From: Myxosarcina sp. GA_180221_E-2-1-MAG-40_15
GTDB taxonomy: Bacteria; Cyanobacteriota; Cyanobacteriia; Cyanobacteriales; Xenococcaceae
DNA length: 64,000 nucleotides
Assembly (NCBI GenBank): GCA_020692205.1
Contig: JAIMKV010000015.1
Span: forward strand, 1-64,000
Reading direction: 5' to 3'
Below are positions 1 through 9,019 of the stretch, piece by piece. Made by a program: the position numbers and the translations under genes. Positions within the stretch are counted from its first letter, which is position 1; each line of letters opens with the position of its first letter. The notes beneath the pieces are model-generated. The model was given only the letters and a program-made list of their open reading frames with translations. It was not told the DNA's origin and did not search any database.

Positions 1-34
1 AACTGAAATTACTGTTGAGTAAGGGTATCTTTCT

Positions 35-65
35 AAAGTGTATTACGTTTTCTATTACACTTTTT
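35..65 (+). terminator. possible terminator hairpin of a gene to the left
   Basis: AAAGTGTA and TACACTTT form an 8-bp inverted repeat with a 13-nt loop, followed by a short T run. It would suit a plus-strand gene ending just left of the window. The large loop makes this weak. Confidence 0.3.
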
Positions 66-524
66 AGATATACCTTCTACCACCTGCTTTCTTACTCTTT
101 AAAATCTCTTTACTTTATTCCCCTCTCATTTGAGTAGCCCTATACAAGGGGAAGTACTCACAGACATACAAATCTACAGACAATCAGCTAGAGCTACCTT
201 ATAGCTAATAATACACCTATATGGCTTTACAACTCCTAGGGTGCTTTCAGCTCTCAAAATATAAAATCAGACGCTTAAAAAGAAACTGAAGACCTACTGA
301 TTTGAGCTAAAGCTAACTTTCTCTCTCTAACCACTGTCTAAGCTCAAATTAAACTAGTTCAAATGTACTATCTTTCAAGGAAAAACTAAGGAGTCAAAGT
401 GGATACTAAAAGCGGTTAAATAGTTGGGAGGCGGATGTAAGCTAATGGCTTTCTTGCCAGAGATTGCCACAGTTGCTTTTGGGTAAGATTTGAGTAAAGA
501 AAATTTAATGAATAATACTAGGCG
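66..524. other. non-coding stretch, nothing recognised
   Basis: AT-rich spacer between the left edge and the tRNA-Ser terminator. Short open frames exist but have no family features, no ribosome binding site and no sensible neighbours. I see no RNA gene or repeat here. Confidence 0.5.
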
Positions 525-556
525 AAAAACGACACAAACTTTTTTGTGCCGTTTTT
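525..556 (-). terminator. terminator behind tRNA-Ser
   Basis: The arms at 525-538 and 543-556 pair over 14 positions with one A/C mismatch and a 4-nt loop. Read on the minus strand the 3' arm ends in a T run. It lies 30 nt after the tRNA 3' end, so it probably stops tRNA transcription. Confidence 0.55.
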
Positions 557-585
557 GTGTCATTTACACTCAAATCTCTAACTTA

Positions 586-672
586 CGGAGAGGGAGGGAT
601 TCGAACCCTCGATGAGATTGCTCCCATACAGCATTTCCAGTGCTGCGCCTTCGACCACTCGGCCACCTCTCC
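586..672 (-). tRNA. tRNA-Ser (anticodon GGA)
   Basis: The minus strand folds as a type II tRNA. The acceptor stem GGAGAGG pairs with CCTCTCC, the discriminator base is G as expected for serine, the anticodon loop is CTGGAAA, a long variable arm follows, and the T arm contains GGTTCGAATCC. The length is 87 nt and CCA is not encoded. GGA reads UCU/UCC serine codons. Confidence 0.97.
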
Positions 673-797
673 AGGTGACATACGAGTTCTAATTATACAT
701 GGTTAGTTGTTACTGTCAAAGTTTTGCCAATTCTTTTTGCTGTAGACTACAAAATAAGTAATTGAAAAAATATGTAAGCAGCAAGTATCTTGGTTAA

Positions 798-1166
798 ATG
801 ACTAAAACCCATATTGTTAAAGTTCGCGATCGCACCACAGGTAAAAAATATACGGTAGAAGTTCCCGAAGATCAATATATTTTGCAGACTGCTGAACAGC
901 AAGATGCTAAGCTGCCTTTTTTATGTCGCAATGGTGCTTGCACTAGCTGTGCTGTCAAGATCATCTCTGGAGAATTAGCTCAACCAGAAGCCATGGGGCT
1001 ATCTCCTAAGCTTAAAGCTAAGGGTTATGCTTTATTATGCGTTAGTTATCCTCGTTCCGATCTAGAAGTAGAAACCCAAGACGAAGACGAAGTATATCAG
1101 ATGCAGTTTGGTCGCTATTTTGCCAGAGGCAAAGTTAAATTTGGTCTACCTTTGGATGAAGACTAA
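798..1166 (+). CDS. [2Fe-2S] plant-type ferredoxin with C-terminal extension
   Basis: Small soluble electron carrier of 122 aa. Cys43, Cys48, Cys51 and Cys81 follow the plant-type spacing C-X4-C-X2-C-X29-C that binds one [2Fe-2S] cluster. It is about 25 residues longer than photosynthetic PetF: after an acidic QDEDEVY stretch the tail ends GLPLDED. From memory this architecture matches cyanobacterial Fed2 (Synechocystis Sll1382 type), a low-abundance ferredoxin linked to the iron-limitation response rather than bulk photosynthetic flow. That assignment is by resemblance only. The gene stands alone, convergent with the next one. Confidence 0.92.
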   Translation: MTKTHIVKVRDRTTGKKYTVEVPEDQYILQTAEQQDAKLPFLCRNGACTSCAVKIISGELAQPEAMGLSPKLKAKGYALLCVSYPRSDLEVETQDEDEVYQMQFGRYFARGKVKFGLPLDED

Positions 1167-1249
1167 AGCTGGCAATTTATAAGTTGAATCAGAATACGAG
1201 CGAAAATCTTTGAGAAATTGACTTCCTGGGCTGTATAGATCAATCATGA

Positions 1250-1267
1250 GGTGGGCATTCACCCACC
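1250..1267. terminator. short hairpin between convergent genes
   Basis: GGTGGG-CATTCA-CCCACC is a perfect 6-bp stem lying between the ferredoxin gene and the convergent gene ending at 1275. It may serve either strand. There is no clear T run, so it is a weak call. Confidence 0.35.
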
Positions 1268-1274
1268 ACTTTAA

Positions 1275-1943
1275 CTAGGCTTTGTTGCGATAAAGAATCT
1301 TGACGATAAACTTAGCAATTATTTGGAAAAAGCTAGGTTTTTCATCAGTTGAGCTTGAAGATCCAGAATCTGCTGTTTTTTTGACTGGTGTTGGTGTTGC
1401 TGTAGACTCTTGACTATTCTCAGTTAAAGTTGATTCTACAGCCGCCAAATCTCTGCCTTCATCGATCGCCGACTGAAAAGATTGAGTTGAAGATGCTGAT
1501 ATATTGTCCCTCGCTGGTTCTTCATTCTCACTTAAAGTTAACTCGGCTACTGCTAAATCTTTGCCTTCTTCGGTCTTCAATTCAGCCGGTTGATTAACTG
1601 GAACTGGTTCTTCTGTTATGCCTTCTGACGGCGTGGTGGTTGTTGCTGCTTGATTCTCCATTGAAGCCGATTCGGTTACGGCAGCGGGAACACTTTTGGG
1701 CAACACTAAAGAATGACACTTATTTAAGAACTCTTCTAGTTTCTGGCGATCGCTTAAGTCAGTTTGACGAGCATTGATCGCGCATTCGGCAACATCATAA
1801 TTACCAATATAGGCAAGCCATTTTTCTAAATCTTGCCTAATTAAATAGTTAACCCCTGCATCAGGATATTGCTGACATAGTTCAAATAAGTCATTGGCAT
1901 CGTGGGCTAATCGACCGTCGGGAAAGTAAAAAGGCTGAGTCAT
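1275..1943 (-). CDS. unknown protein: small globular head, acidic repeat linker, hydrophobic tail
   Basis: I do not recognise the function. The first ~85 residues (from MTQPFYFPDGRLAHDANDLF) look globular. A Ser/Thr/Glu/Pro-rich linker follows and contains a tandem repeat, GKDLAVAELTLSENEEP and GRDLAAVESTLTENSQES. The last ~18 residues (FFQIIAKFIVKILYRN) are hydrophobic and basic and could bind a membrane. The ATG at 1943 is preferred over an upstream TTG at 1970 because the recognisable domain begins there; neither has a strong Shine-Dalgarno sequence. It may be a peripheral membrane adaptor, but this is inference. Confidence 0.65.
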   Translation of the reverse strand: MTQPFYFPDGRLAHDANDLFELCQQYPDAGVNYLIRQDLEKWLAYIGNYDVAECAINARQTDLSDRQKLEEFLNKCHSLVLPKSVPAAVTESASMENQAATTTTPSEGITEEPVPVNQPAELKTEEGKDLAVAELTLSENEEPARDNISASSTQSFQSAIDEGRDLAAVESTLTENSQESTATPTPVKKTADSGSSSSTDEKPSFFQIIAKFIVKILYRNKA

Positions 1944-2122
1944 GATCGTATATCTTAATGGTTCAATCAAGAAAAGTTCAATTTCATCTTGCCACAGGTA
2001 GATCGATATAAACCGTTACAAAATTGCTGATTATTAATTGAGAAACTAACTTAGGTGCTACACGCGATCAAGATAATCAGGCAACCACAACTTAGATCAG
2101 CTTCTACTTGATTAGATTATAG

Positions 2123-2443
2123 TTAGCGGGGAATTTTCATACCTCTATCTACGGCTGGACGTTGTTGAATAGTTTCATGCCAGCGTTTAAGCTGGGAATG
2201 TTCCTCTAGACTCAATTCCATAAATGGATAAGCAGCTATCCAGGGATAAATCGCAATGTCGGCAATTGAATAATCATCACCGCTAATATATTCTGTTTTG
2301 CTTAACTGAGTGTTCAAAACAGAATATAGTCTAAGAGTTTCTTGTTTATATCTGGCGATCGCATAAGCAATTTTCTCAGGGGCAAACTTATTAAAATGGT
2401 TATATTGTCCAAACATCGGCCCGACGCTGCCCATCTGAAACAT
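2123..2443 (-). pseudogene. truncated glutathione S-transferase, C-terminal domain only
   Basis: The 106 codons match the all-helical C-terminal domain of YfcG/YghU-type glutathione S-transferases: the MGSVGPMFGQ loop, then YISGDDYSIADIAIYPW (the N-capping box region) and a short tail. The thioredoxin-fold N-terminal half, about 85-95 residues with the glutathione site, is absent. Homology continues upstream of the Met for three codons (EWL), then reaches a stop at 2462-2464. Only ~130 bp separate this from the next gene, too little for the missing half. It should not be a working GST. Confidence 0.8.
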
Positions 2444-2595
2444 TAACCACTCAATATTTAATTAATTGTCAGTAGCAATGGGCATTTTTACTAACGGTCA
2501 CAGATAGATATGTTGTTGTTGATTAAACAACGTCCTCATCTCGGTACACTGATAACTGAGTTTAATTATGCGTTTTTAAGAGTTATTGAGTGGAT

Positions 2596-3465
2596 ATGAG
2601 CAATACAGTTTGGGAATTAGATTTTTATTCACGTCCAGTTTTAGATGAAGATGGCAAAAAGCTTTGGGAAGTTTTAATTTGCGAGAGTCCCAATAGTATA
2701 GAGCGATCGCCTGATAGTTTGTTTAAATATGCTCAATATTGCTCGAGTCAAACCGTCAACTCGTTGTGGTTAAAAGAAGCAATTATTAAAGCGATCGCCG
2801 AGGCGAAAACAGCACCCAAGAAAATTCGCTTTTTTCGCCGTCAGATGAACAACATGATCGTTAAAGCCTGTGAGGATGCTGGTGTTACTCCCCTCCCCAG
2901 TCGTCGTACCTATGCTCTCAATCAATGGCTTGAAGAGAGAATCGCTAATGTTTACCCCCAAGAACCAGGATTCGATCTCAAAACTGCCAACACCGCTTCG
3001 GTACAGTATCCACCTTTAAATGCAATTCCCCTACCCGATGCAGTCAAAGGCGATCGCGGGGATAAATGGATTTTTGTTAGTCTCTCTGCTGCCGACTTCG
3101 ATGATATGAAGGAGTGGGATATTGCTTTTGAAGAATCTTTTGCCCTTTCCTTGTTAGATATCAAGCCAGATACAACTATTCCTGGTTTAATTATCTACTC
3201 TCCTCGTGCAACCCCGTTAGCAGCTTGGATGTCTGGACTAGAAATGGGTTATCTACAGCTAGAAGCAAATATACGCCCACAGTTGCGTTTAGAAACAGGA
3301 CTTAGTGACAGTTGGATATTAGTTAACTTGACTAATCAGGAGACTGTTAAACAAGCCGAAGATTTTGAGTCAGCCAAACAAAAAGCCAACGGGGTTCATT
3401 TTCTAGCAGTTCAATCAGATGCAAATTCCGAAGCCTTTGCTGGATTTTGGTTGTTGAAAAAATAA
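2596..3465 (+). CDS. Tab2/Atab2-family protein (DUF1092)
   Basis: 289-aa cyanobacterial relative of Tab2/ATAB2, the RNA-binding factor needed in algae and plants for translation of the photosystem I psaB mRNA. Family hallmarks are the opening WELDFYSRPVLDEDGKKLWE, the middle block WMSGLEMGYLQLE, and the closing AVQSDANSEAFAGFWLL. The role in cyanobacteria is less well established. I start at ATG 2596 rather than the GTG two codons upstream, because the conserved block begins right after it and GAGTGG precedes it. It stands alone, divergent from the GST remnant. Confidence 0.88.
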   Translation: MSNTVWELDFYSRPVLDEDGKKLWEVLICESPNSIERSPDSLFKYAQYCSSQTVNSLWLKEAIIKAIAEAKTAPKKIRFFRRQMNNMIVKACEDAGVTPLPSRRTYALNQWLEERIANVYPQEPGFDLKTANTASVQYPPLNAIPLPDAVKGDRGDKWIFVSLSAADFDDMKEWDIAFEESFALSLLDIKPDTTIPGLIIYSPRATPLAAWMSGLEMGYLQLEANIRPQLRLETGLSDSWILVNLTNQETVKQAEDFESAKQKANGVHFLAVQSDANSEAFAGFWLLKK

Positions 3466-3584
3466 CAATCGGCAATGACTAGATTGTAATGCAGAAGACT
3501 TACAACATATAGCGATAGTCTGCTTCTACTTTTTTTATCTTGGCTGTTGCTGAATCGGGGGATGAAATTTAAGTCAGCAACGCC

Positions 3585-3746
3585 TTATTTCTTGGCAATG
3601 ATATAAATAGCATGAATCAAACCAGGAAAATAGCCCAGCAAAGTTAAGACAACGTTGATCCAAAAATCTGTACCAAAGCCCACCTGAAGAAAAACTCCTA
3701 GTGGTGGTATCAAAATAGATAAGAGAATGCGAATTAAGTCACCCAT
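3585..3746 (-). CDS. Pmp3/YqaE family small membrane protein (UPF0057)
   Basis: 53-aa proteolipid with two transmembrane segments: residues ~4-24 (IRILLSILIPPLGVFLQVG) and ~29-50 (WINVVLTLLGYFPGLIHAIY). The PPLGVFL motif, the short loop and the LGYFPGLIHAIYII stretch are diagnostic for Pmp3/YqaE. Members are often stress-induced and affect membrane potential or salt tolerance. The ATG is preceded by GGAG at good spacing. It is monocistronic. Confidence 0.92.
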   Translation of the reverse strand: MGDLIRILLSILIPPLGVFLQVGFGTDFWINVVLTLLGYFPGLIHAIYIIAKK

Positions 3747-3893
3747 ATAATATTGCTCCAGGAATTAAAGTTTAATTTTAAACAGTAATGTTAATCATCG
3801 TAACTAGCTTATGTTGATTAACAATCATACTATTGTTGGATTTTTGGTACTTCTTATCCTGCGATACTCTTGCTCAATAACACTAGACTAGTT

Positions 3894-4430
3894 TTATTTC
3901 GATTTAGAAGGAACTAGGCGTTTTTCTAAAGACTTGACGCGTTGGTTAGCAGTTTTGTTTTCAGGATCGTATTGCAAAGCCTCTTTGTAACTTTCTACGG
4001 CTTTAACAATCATCTGCTTTTTCTCGTAGACGTTACCTAAATTATTCAGAGCAATTACGTACTCAGGATAGAGCTTGAGAGCTTCCTTATACTGTCTAAT
4101 AGCAATATCATATTGCTCTTGAGCAAAGTAAGCATAGCCCATGGCATTATGAATTAGAGCCTGATTTTCTAACGGCAAATTCTTATCTGCTTTCAAGGCT
4201 TTTTGCAGCAGCGAAACAGACTGAACAAACAATTTTTTATCTAAATAAAGGCTACCCAGCTCATAATATTCTTCCGCGGTGCCTGATTGTTTTTTTAGCT
4301 TGCCTTGCAAACGAGAAAAAGTGCTTTCTTGCCTACGGGTTTTGATAACCTCCCGCAGAATATAGATAGCAGCAAAGACTAGGATGGCTAACAAAGCAGA
4401 GATATATGCTACTGGTAGATTATCATTCAT
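3894..4430 (-). CDS. ycf37: Ycf37-like TPR protein, photosystem I assembly
   Basis: 178 aa. An N-terminal transmembrane segment (LPVAYISALLAILVFAAIYI) is followed by a basic stretch (KTRRQ), then about three TPR units from residue ~45 to ~165 (EEYYELGSLYLDKKLFVQS, NAMGYAYFAQEQYDIAIRQ, NNLGNVYEKKQMIVKAVES). Membrane anchor plus three TPRs at this size fits Ycf37, a thylakoid protein that helps build or stabilise photosystem I trimers in Synechocystis. A generic membrane TPR protein is the alternative. I use ATG 4430 (MNDNLP) rather than the start four codons upstream. Confidence 0.75.
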   Translation of the reverse strand: MNDNLPVAYISALLAILVFAAIYILREVIKTRRQESTFSRLQGKLKKQSGTAEEYYELGSLYLDKKLFVQSVSLLQKALKADKNLPLENQALIHNAMGYAYFAQEQYDIAIRQYKEALKLYPEYVIALNNLGNVYEKKQMIVKAVESYKEALQYDPENKTANQRVKSLEKRLVPSKSK

Positions 4431-4616
4431 GGGCGATCGCAATTTAACTTTAGATTTTTAAATTTATTGGTGATTATAATAATCTTCACACATATACTAG
4501 AGTGAAATCCTTAATAGTTAACAAAATGTTGGCGTTACCAATTTAAGAGATAGAGTCGAACGCCATCTTTTCAGCTTTTGGGTGCAGTCACTCTATTGAC
4601 TCCTGACTTCTGACTT

Positions 4617-5132
4617 TTACTTCAGCCATTTCCAGTTGGAGAACGTTGCTGCTTGTCCGCATTTTTGCCCGAATTCGTCGGTTAGATTCCAAATTATCGC
4701 CTGTTCGATCAAAAATTTTTGACCCCTACTAGAAATTCTAATACCCTGATAATTACTGATATAACCTTGTTTTGCAGCTTGTTCTAGCATTAACGCTCTA
4801 GTCTCTCTGCTGGCAGGTTCTGCTGTCAATCGCGAAGGAGTTTTAATTAATTCCTCCCAACTCATTGACCATAGCTGCAATGCCGTTTTATTGCCATAAC
4901 TCAGGATTGGATCTGCTTGGGTTCCATGAGAAACTATAACAAAAGAGGCATGAAATAAAGCTGCTGATAATTGTTCTGGCGTGTCAACAGAATCAATTAA
5001 TTCTTTACTTAATAGCTGTCGATAATTATTAGCTAAAATCTGACTCCAGCGAATAATTTCAGGCTGTTGCCAGATTGGTAAAGGTAAATCGGCTAAATCA
5101 GATAGCGACTGGTTTGAGTTGTTATTGGTCAT
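4617..5132 (-). CDS. MEKHLA-domain (PAS-like) protein
   Basis: 171 aa, one domain filling residues ~20-171. Typical MEKHLA elements are the opening IIRWSQILANNYRQLL, the PAS-like core FVIVSHGTQADPILSYGNKTALQLWSM and the ending IWNLTDEFGQKCGQAATFSNW. The fold is related to PAS sensors, and MEKHLA also occurs at the C-terminus of plant HD-ZIP III factors. The ligand is unknown. The gene ends within 100 nt of its neighbours and is probably transcribed alone or with the TRAP-type protein downstream. Confidence 0.8.
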   Translation of the reverse strand: MTNNNSNQSLSDLADLPLPIWQQPEIIRWSQILANNYRQLLSKELIDSVDTPEQLSAALFHASFVIVSHGTQADPILSYGNKTALQLWSMSWEELIKTPSRLTAEPASRETRALMLEQAAKQGYISNYQGIRISSRGQKFLIEQAIIWNLTDEFGQKCGQAATFSNWKWLK

Positions 5133-5200
5133 TTGTCTTTTAATTGTCGCTAGTTGCTTGATGAAAACTCAAATTGTGTTTTCCTAATCGCCATTACCGA

Positions 5201-6301
5201 TTATTTATTGACAAAACTAACGTAACTTAACTCATTAATTTTGTTCCACTCAGAAATTGTGGTACGGAATTGATTCCACTGATCGTAGACTTTTTTGAAA
5301 GCAGGACTTTGATTAGATTCTTCGGCATAGTAATCTGCTGTTGCCGTTTGAGCTGCTTGAAGAATTTCTGGAGGATAAGCTGTTAGCTTGGTTCCGCCAT
5401 CAATTATCGTTTTTAAAGCTTCTCGGTTTAAAGCATCATATTGAGAAAGCATATTAAGGTTAGCTGACATCGCCGCGCCTTTCAATATTTCTTGATATTC
5501 TACGGGTAGCTTTGACCACTGAGATTTATTTACTTGGATCTCTAGAGTAGGGCCTGGTTCCCACCAACCAGGATAATAGTAATAAGATGCAGCTTTATTT
5601 AAACCCAATTTTAAATCGTCATAAGGGCCAACCCATTCCGCAGCGTCGATTGCACCTCTTTCTAGGGCTAAATATATTTCGCCTCCTGGTAATACCTGCA
5701 CGTTAACGCCTAAGCGGGACATGACTTCTCCGCCCAAGCCAGGAATCCGCATTTTTAAGCCTTTTAAACTTTGCAATGAGCTGATTTCTTGTTTAAACCA
5801 ACCACCCATCTGCGCCCCAGTATTACCCGCAGGAAAGTTGATGATATTAAAATCGCTATACAGTTCATGCATGACCTCTAAGCCACCGCCATGGTAGTAC
5901 CAAGCGTTCTGCTGTTGACCAGTTAAGCCAAAAGGTACACAACAGCCAAAAGCGAGAGCGGGATTTTTGCCGACGTAATAATAGCTAGCGGTGTGTCCGC
6001 ATTCTACTGTGCCATTTTGCACCGCATCAAGAACTTCTAAACTAGGCACAATTTCCCCTGCGGCATAGGGTTCAATTGTAAAACGCCCGCCAGTCATTGC
6101 TGCTACGCGATCGCACACCATTTGCGCTCCACCGTAGATCGTATCCAGAGACTTAGGCCAACTTGTCACCATCCGCCATTTTACATTAGGCAGATCGTTT
6201 GCCTGAACGTTAGGACTGTTGTTGGTTTGATCGCAAGCCACTAAAATGGTGCTGGTGGTAGCAGCGATCGCTAAACGGTCGAGCAGTTGTCTCCGTTTCA
6301 T
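5201..6301 (-). CDS. TRAP-transporter substrate-binding protein (DctP/TakP type)
   Basis: 366-aa periplasmic binding protein for organic acids. The N-terminus combines a twin-arginine-like start ([11 protein letters not shown]) with a lipobox ending at Cys23 (TILVAC). The family features run from [20 protein letters not shown] through [12 protein letters not shown] to [17 protein letters not shown], the helix that carries the conserved ligand-facing region. Closest in style are binding proteins for 2-oxo acids or lactate. No dctQ or dctM membrane genes are nearby, so it must pair with a distant permease. Start ATG 6301 is chosen because it begins the signal sequence. Confidence 0.88.
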   Translation of the reverse strand: MKRRQLLDRLAIAATTSTILVACDQTNNSPNVQANDLPNVKWRMVTSWPKSLDTIYGGAQMVCDRVAAMTGGRFTIEPYAAGEIVPSLEVLDAVQNGTVECGHTASYYYVGKNPALAFGCCVPFGLTGQQQNAWYYHGGGLEVMHELYSDFNIINFPAGNTGAQMGGWFKQEISSLQSLKGLKMRIPGLGGEVMSRLGVNVQVLPGGEIYLALERGAIDAAEWVGPYDDLKLGLNKAASYYYYPGWWEPGPTLEIQVNKSQWSKLPVEYQEILKGAAMSANLNMLSQYDALNREALKTIIDGGTKLTAYPPEILQAAQTATADYYAEESNQSPAFKKVYDQWNQFRTTISEWNKINELSYVSFVNK

Positions 6302-6374
6302 AATGATTATATTTATTCGGTCGAATATTTTTTCTTTCAAGCAACCGAATATCATATCAGAGGTTATGCAAAAA

Positions 6375-7400
6375 TTAGCAATTAATCGCGATCGCTTGGT
6401 TTAATATTTCGTATCCTTGCTCTAAACTTTCGATTTGAGACACTTGTTCTCTTAATTTGGCTGCGCCAGGAAATCCTTGGCAATACCAAGCCAGATGTTT
6501 ACGGGATTGATAGATGCCTCGTTGTCCTTTGTATTCCCACAAACCTAAGAGATGTTCTTTGGCGCACTGTAGCCTCATGACGACAGAAGGAAGAGGCAAT
6601 ATTTCTCCTGTTTTTAAAAAATGATCGATTTCTCCAACTAAAAAGGGATAGCCTAAAGTACCCCGCGAACACATGACCCCATCCGCCTGTGTTGTTGCCA
6701 AACAGTTAATTGCAGCTTCTACCGAAAAAATGTCTCCATTGGCAATGACTGGAATAGATAAAGCTCGTTTGACTTGAGCAATCCATTCCCATCGCGCCTT
6801 GCCGTTATAACCTTGGGCGCGGGTACGGGCATGGAGAGTCAGCATTTGCGCTCCTTGAGCTTCCATTCGTCGGGCAAAGTCGATAATATTTATTTCGTCA
6901 TCATCCCAACCGATACGTGTTTTAACTGTCACGGGTACATTGACTGCATTGACTACGGTTTTAACTATTGCCTCGGCAACTTGTGGCTGGCGTAATAAAG
7001 AAGAACCCCCGCCTTTTTTAGTAATTTTATTGACGGGACAACCCATATTAATATCGATGGTATTTGCCCCCTCGGCAACTGCTTTTTGGGCAGCTTCTGC
7101 CATAAAGTCTGGACGACAGTCAAATAGCTGGATGCTAATCGGATCTTCATCAGGAGCGATCGCCATTATCGTTGGCAGTTCATTCAGATGACAAATTTCC
7201 TTGGCGCTTACCATTTCGGTATAGATCATCGATTCTGGGGCATAGCGCCTAACCAACCGCCGAAAGACTAAATCGGTAACTCCAGAGAGAGGAGACTGCA
7301 AAACGCGGCTGTTAACTACTACTGAGCCAATTTTAAACGGTGTGGCTAATTGAGTTGTTAATTCCTCAGATAAGCTTGGCAGCACCATTGAAGAAACCAT
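6375..7400 (-). CDS. dusB: tRNA-dihydrouridine synthase (DusB family)
   Basis: 341-aa FMN enzyme that reduces uridine to dihydrouridine in the tRNA D-loop using NADPH. Visible elements are the N-terminal [16 protein letters not shown], the catalytic Cys121 in [10 protein letters not shown], the glycine-rich KKGGGSSLL, the substrate-binding [13 protein letters not shown] and the FMN-phosphate loop VIANGDIF. Length is normal for DusB. It lies 63 nt downstream of lexA on the same strand and may be cotranscribed. Confidence 0.94.
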   Translation of the reverse strand: MVSSMVLPSLSEELTTQLATPFKIGSVVVNSRVLQSPLSGVTDLVFRRLVRRYAPESMIYTEMVSAKEICHLNELPTIMAIAPDEDPISIQLFDCRPDFMAEAAQKAVAEGANTIDINMGCPVNKITKKGGGSSLLRQPQVAEAIVKTVVNAVNVPVTVKTRIGWDDDEINIIDFARRMEAQGAQMLTLHARTRAQGYNGKARWEWIAQVKRALSIPVIANGDIFSVEAAINCLATTQADGVMCSRGTLGYPFLVGEIDHFLKTGEILPLPSVVMRLQCAKEHLLGLWEYKGQRGIYQSRKHLAWYCQGFPGAAKLREQVSQIESLEQGYEILNQAIAINC

Positions 7401-7463
7401 AATTTGACTATTTCAAATATTGAGGAGGTAAAGAGGCGAATATTGATCCTGATGCTTGCCTAA

Positions 7464-8072
7464 TTAATTAGTAATTGAACGCCACACACCAACTAAAATA
7501 CCTTGAATTTCTACGTTATTAGCCTCAACCTTTATTGGTTCGTATTTTTGATTTGCTGGCTTGAGAGTAACTTTTTCGTGTTCTTGATAAAAGCGTTTGA
7601 GGGTTGTGCCATATCCAGGTACTCTGGCAGCGACAATATCACCATTTTTAACTTCTGAACCTGAGTTAAGCGATCGCATGATGGCATAATCGCCTTCGTT
7701 AATTAAATCCTCAATCATGCTATCTCCTACCACCCGTAATACATAGCAGTCTGATTGAGCAAATAAATCCGATAAATCTAGTCTAGTTCTTTCCTCCGCA
7801 AAAGGTTCAACTAACCCTCCCGCAGCAATTTCCCCCGCAATTGACAGTCCTTTTTCTGGTTGATGTAAGATTCTAATCGTTCGAGCTTTGCCGTCAGTCC
7901 AGTCGATATAACCCTTGTTCCGTAGTCTTTCTAGCCGACTTTGCACGGGGGCAGGCGAGCGCAAATTCATCGCCTTCATCATTTGTCTAATCGATGGTGC
8001 GTGTTGAGTCGATTTTATGTATTCAACTAGCCAATCGTAAAGTTCTTTTTGGGCGAGAGTTAGACTTTCCAT
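7464..8072 (-). CDS. lexA: LexA repressor (S24 self-cleaving)
   Basis: 202 aa. An N-terminal winged helix (residues ~1-70, APSIRQMMKAMNLRS as recognition region) precedes the S24 peptidase fold. The self-cleavage bond Ala84-Gly85 is present in GEIAAGGLVEP. The catalytic dyad is intact as Ser118 (GDSMIE) and Lys159 (TTLKRF). From memory, the Synechocystis homologue has lost this machinery and does not run a normal SOS response, so an intact version is informative. A matching LexA box lies upstream at 8149-8162, arguing for autoregulation. Confidence 0.95.
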   Translation of the reverse strand: MESLTLAQKELYDWLVEYIKSTQHAPSIRQMMKAMNLRSPAPVQSRLERLRNKGYIDWTDGKARTIRILHQPEKGLSIAGEIAAGGLVEPFAEERTRLDLSDLFAQSDCYVLRVVGDSMIEDLINEGDYAIMRSLNSGSEVKNGDIVAARVPGYGTTLKRFYQEHEKVTLKPANQKYEPIKVEANNVEIQGILVGVWRSITN

Positions 8073-8148
8073 AGCTTTTTTGTAGGTATGTTTTTAAGGA
8101 CAAGCTTTTAGCGCAGATTGGCGCAATCAAAACTTGATATGTCCATTC

Positions 8149-8162
8149 AGAACATAGGTACT
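8149..8162 (-). promoter_or_regulatory. LexA (SOS) box upstream of lexA
   Basis: Read on the minus strand the site is AGTACCTATGTTCT. It matches every position of the published cyanobacterial LexA consensus RGTACNNNDGTWCB. It lies 77 nt upstream of the lexA start codon, a normal position for an autoregulatory operator. Confidence 0.8.
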
Positions 8163-8235
8163 AAATATTAGAAAACATTAACCCCTACTAAGTCAAGTAT
8201 CGCTTCGCTCATGTAGCCAGCAGATTTTGAATTAT

Positions 8236-8985
8236 TTATACTGCTAGGAATTGTTGGATCACTTCTTGAGTTAGCTCTGCGGTACTTCCAGATGCCACAA
8301 TACCGCCTTTTTGCATGGCGTAATAGCGATCAGCCTGGCGCACAAAATGTAGATGCTGTTCTACCAGCAAAACTGAAATACCCGTTTCGGCAATAATTCG
8401 TTTAACTGCTGCTTCAATCTCCAAGATGATTGAAGGTTGAATACCTTCGGTGGGTTCATCTAGGACTAGTAAGCGTGGTTTGCCCATCAGCGCCCGAGCG
8501 ATCGCTAATTGTTGCTGTTGTCCGCCACTCAAATCTCCACCCATACGAGACAGCATGGTTTTAAGCACAGGAAACAGCTCAAATATTTCTTCAGGGATAG
8601 ATTCTTGGCTCTTTCTGCCCTCTGGTTTAGCTTCCAAACCCAAGATCAGGTTATCTTTAACTGAGACACGGGGGATAATTTCCCTTCCCTGGGGTACATA
8701 GCCAATACCTGATTTTGCTCGGCGATCTGGCGTTAATTTAGTAATAGAGCGATCGCCAAAGAATATATTTCCTGTACGGGGGGATAATAGACCCATAATT
8801 GTTTTTAGCAGGGTAGTTTTGCCGACTCCGTTGCGCCCAATTAAACAAACCATCTGTCCTGCGGGAATACTCAGATCGACATTGCGTAAAATATGACTTT
8901 CGCCATAGTAAACATTAAGATTTGATACCTGCAACATTAAATCCGTTGACTGGCGATCACTAATTATTGATTCTGTAATAACCAT
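8236..8985 (-). CDS. urtE: urea ABC transporter ATP-binding protein UrtE
   Basis: 249-aa cytoplasmic ATPase, LivF-like, last gene of the urt operon. Walker A is GRNGVGKTT (residues 50-58), the signature is LSGGQQQQ, and Walker B with the catalytic Glu is LLVLDEPTEGIQPS, typical of the LivF/UrtE branch. Together with UrtD it powers import of urea. The true start may be Met17 (MLQVSNLNVYYG) because the first 16 residues are outside the family core. A 34-nt gap separates it from urtD. Confidence 0.92.
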   Translation of the reverse strand: MVITESIISDRQSTDLMLQVSNLNVYYGESHILRNVDLSIPAGQMVCLIGRNGVGKTTLLKTIMGLLSPRTGNIFFGDRSITKLTPDRRAKSGIGYVPQGREIIPRVSVKDNLILGLEAKPEGRKSQESIPEEIFELFPVLKTMLSRMGGDLSGGQQQQLAIARALMGKPRLLVLDEPTEGIQPSIILEIEAAVKRIIAETGISVLLVEQHLHFVRQADRYYAMQKGGIVASGSTAELTQEVIQQFLAV

Positions 8986-9019
8986 TTATTTGCTACCTGC
9001 TACTTGCTATCCTTGCTAA

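Noticed and set aside
375-563. 62-codon minus-strand frame left of tRNA-Ser
   Set aside because: It runs through the terminator hairpin, has no ribosome binding site and no family features.
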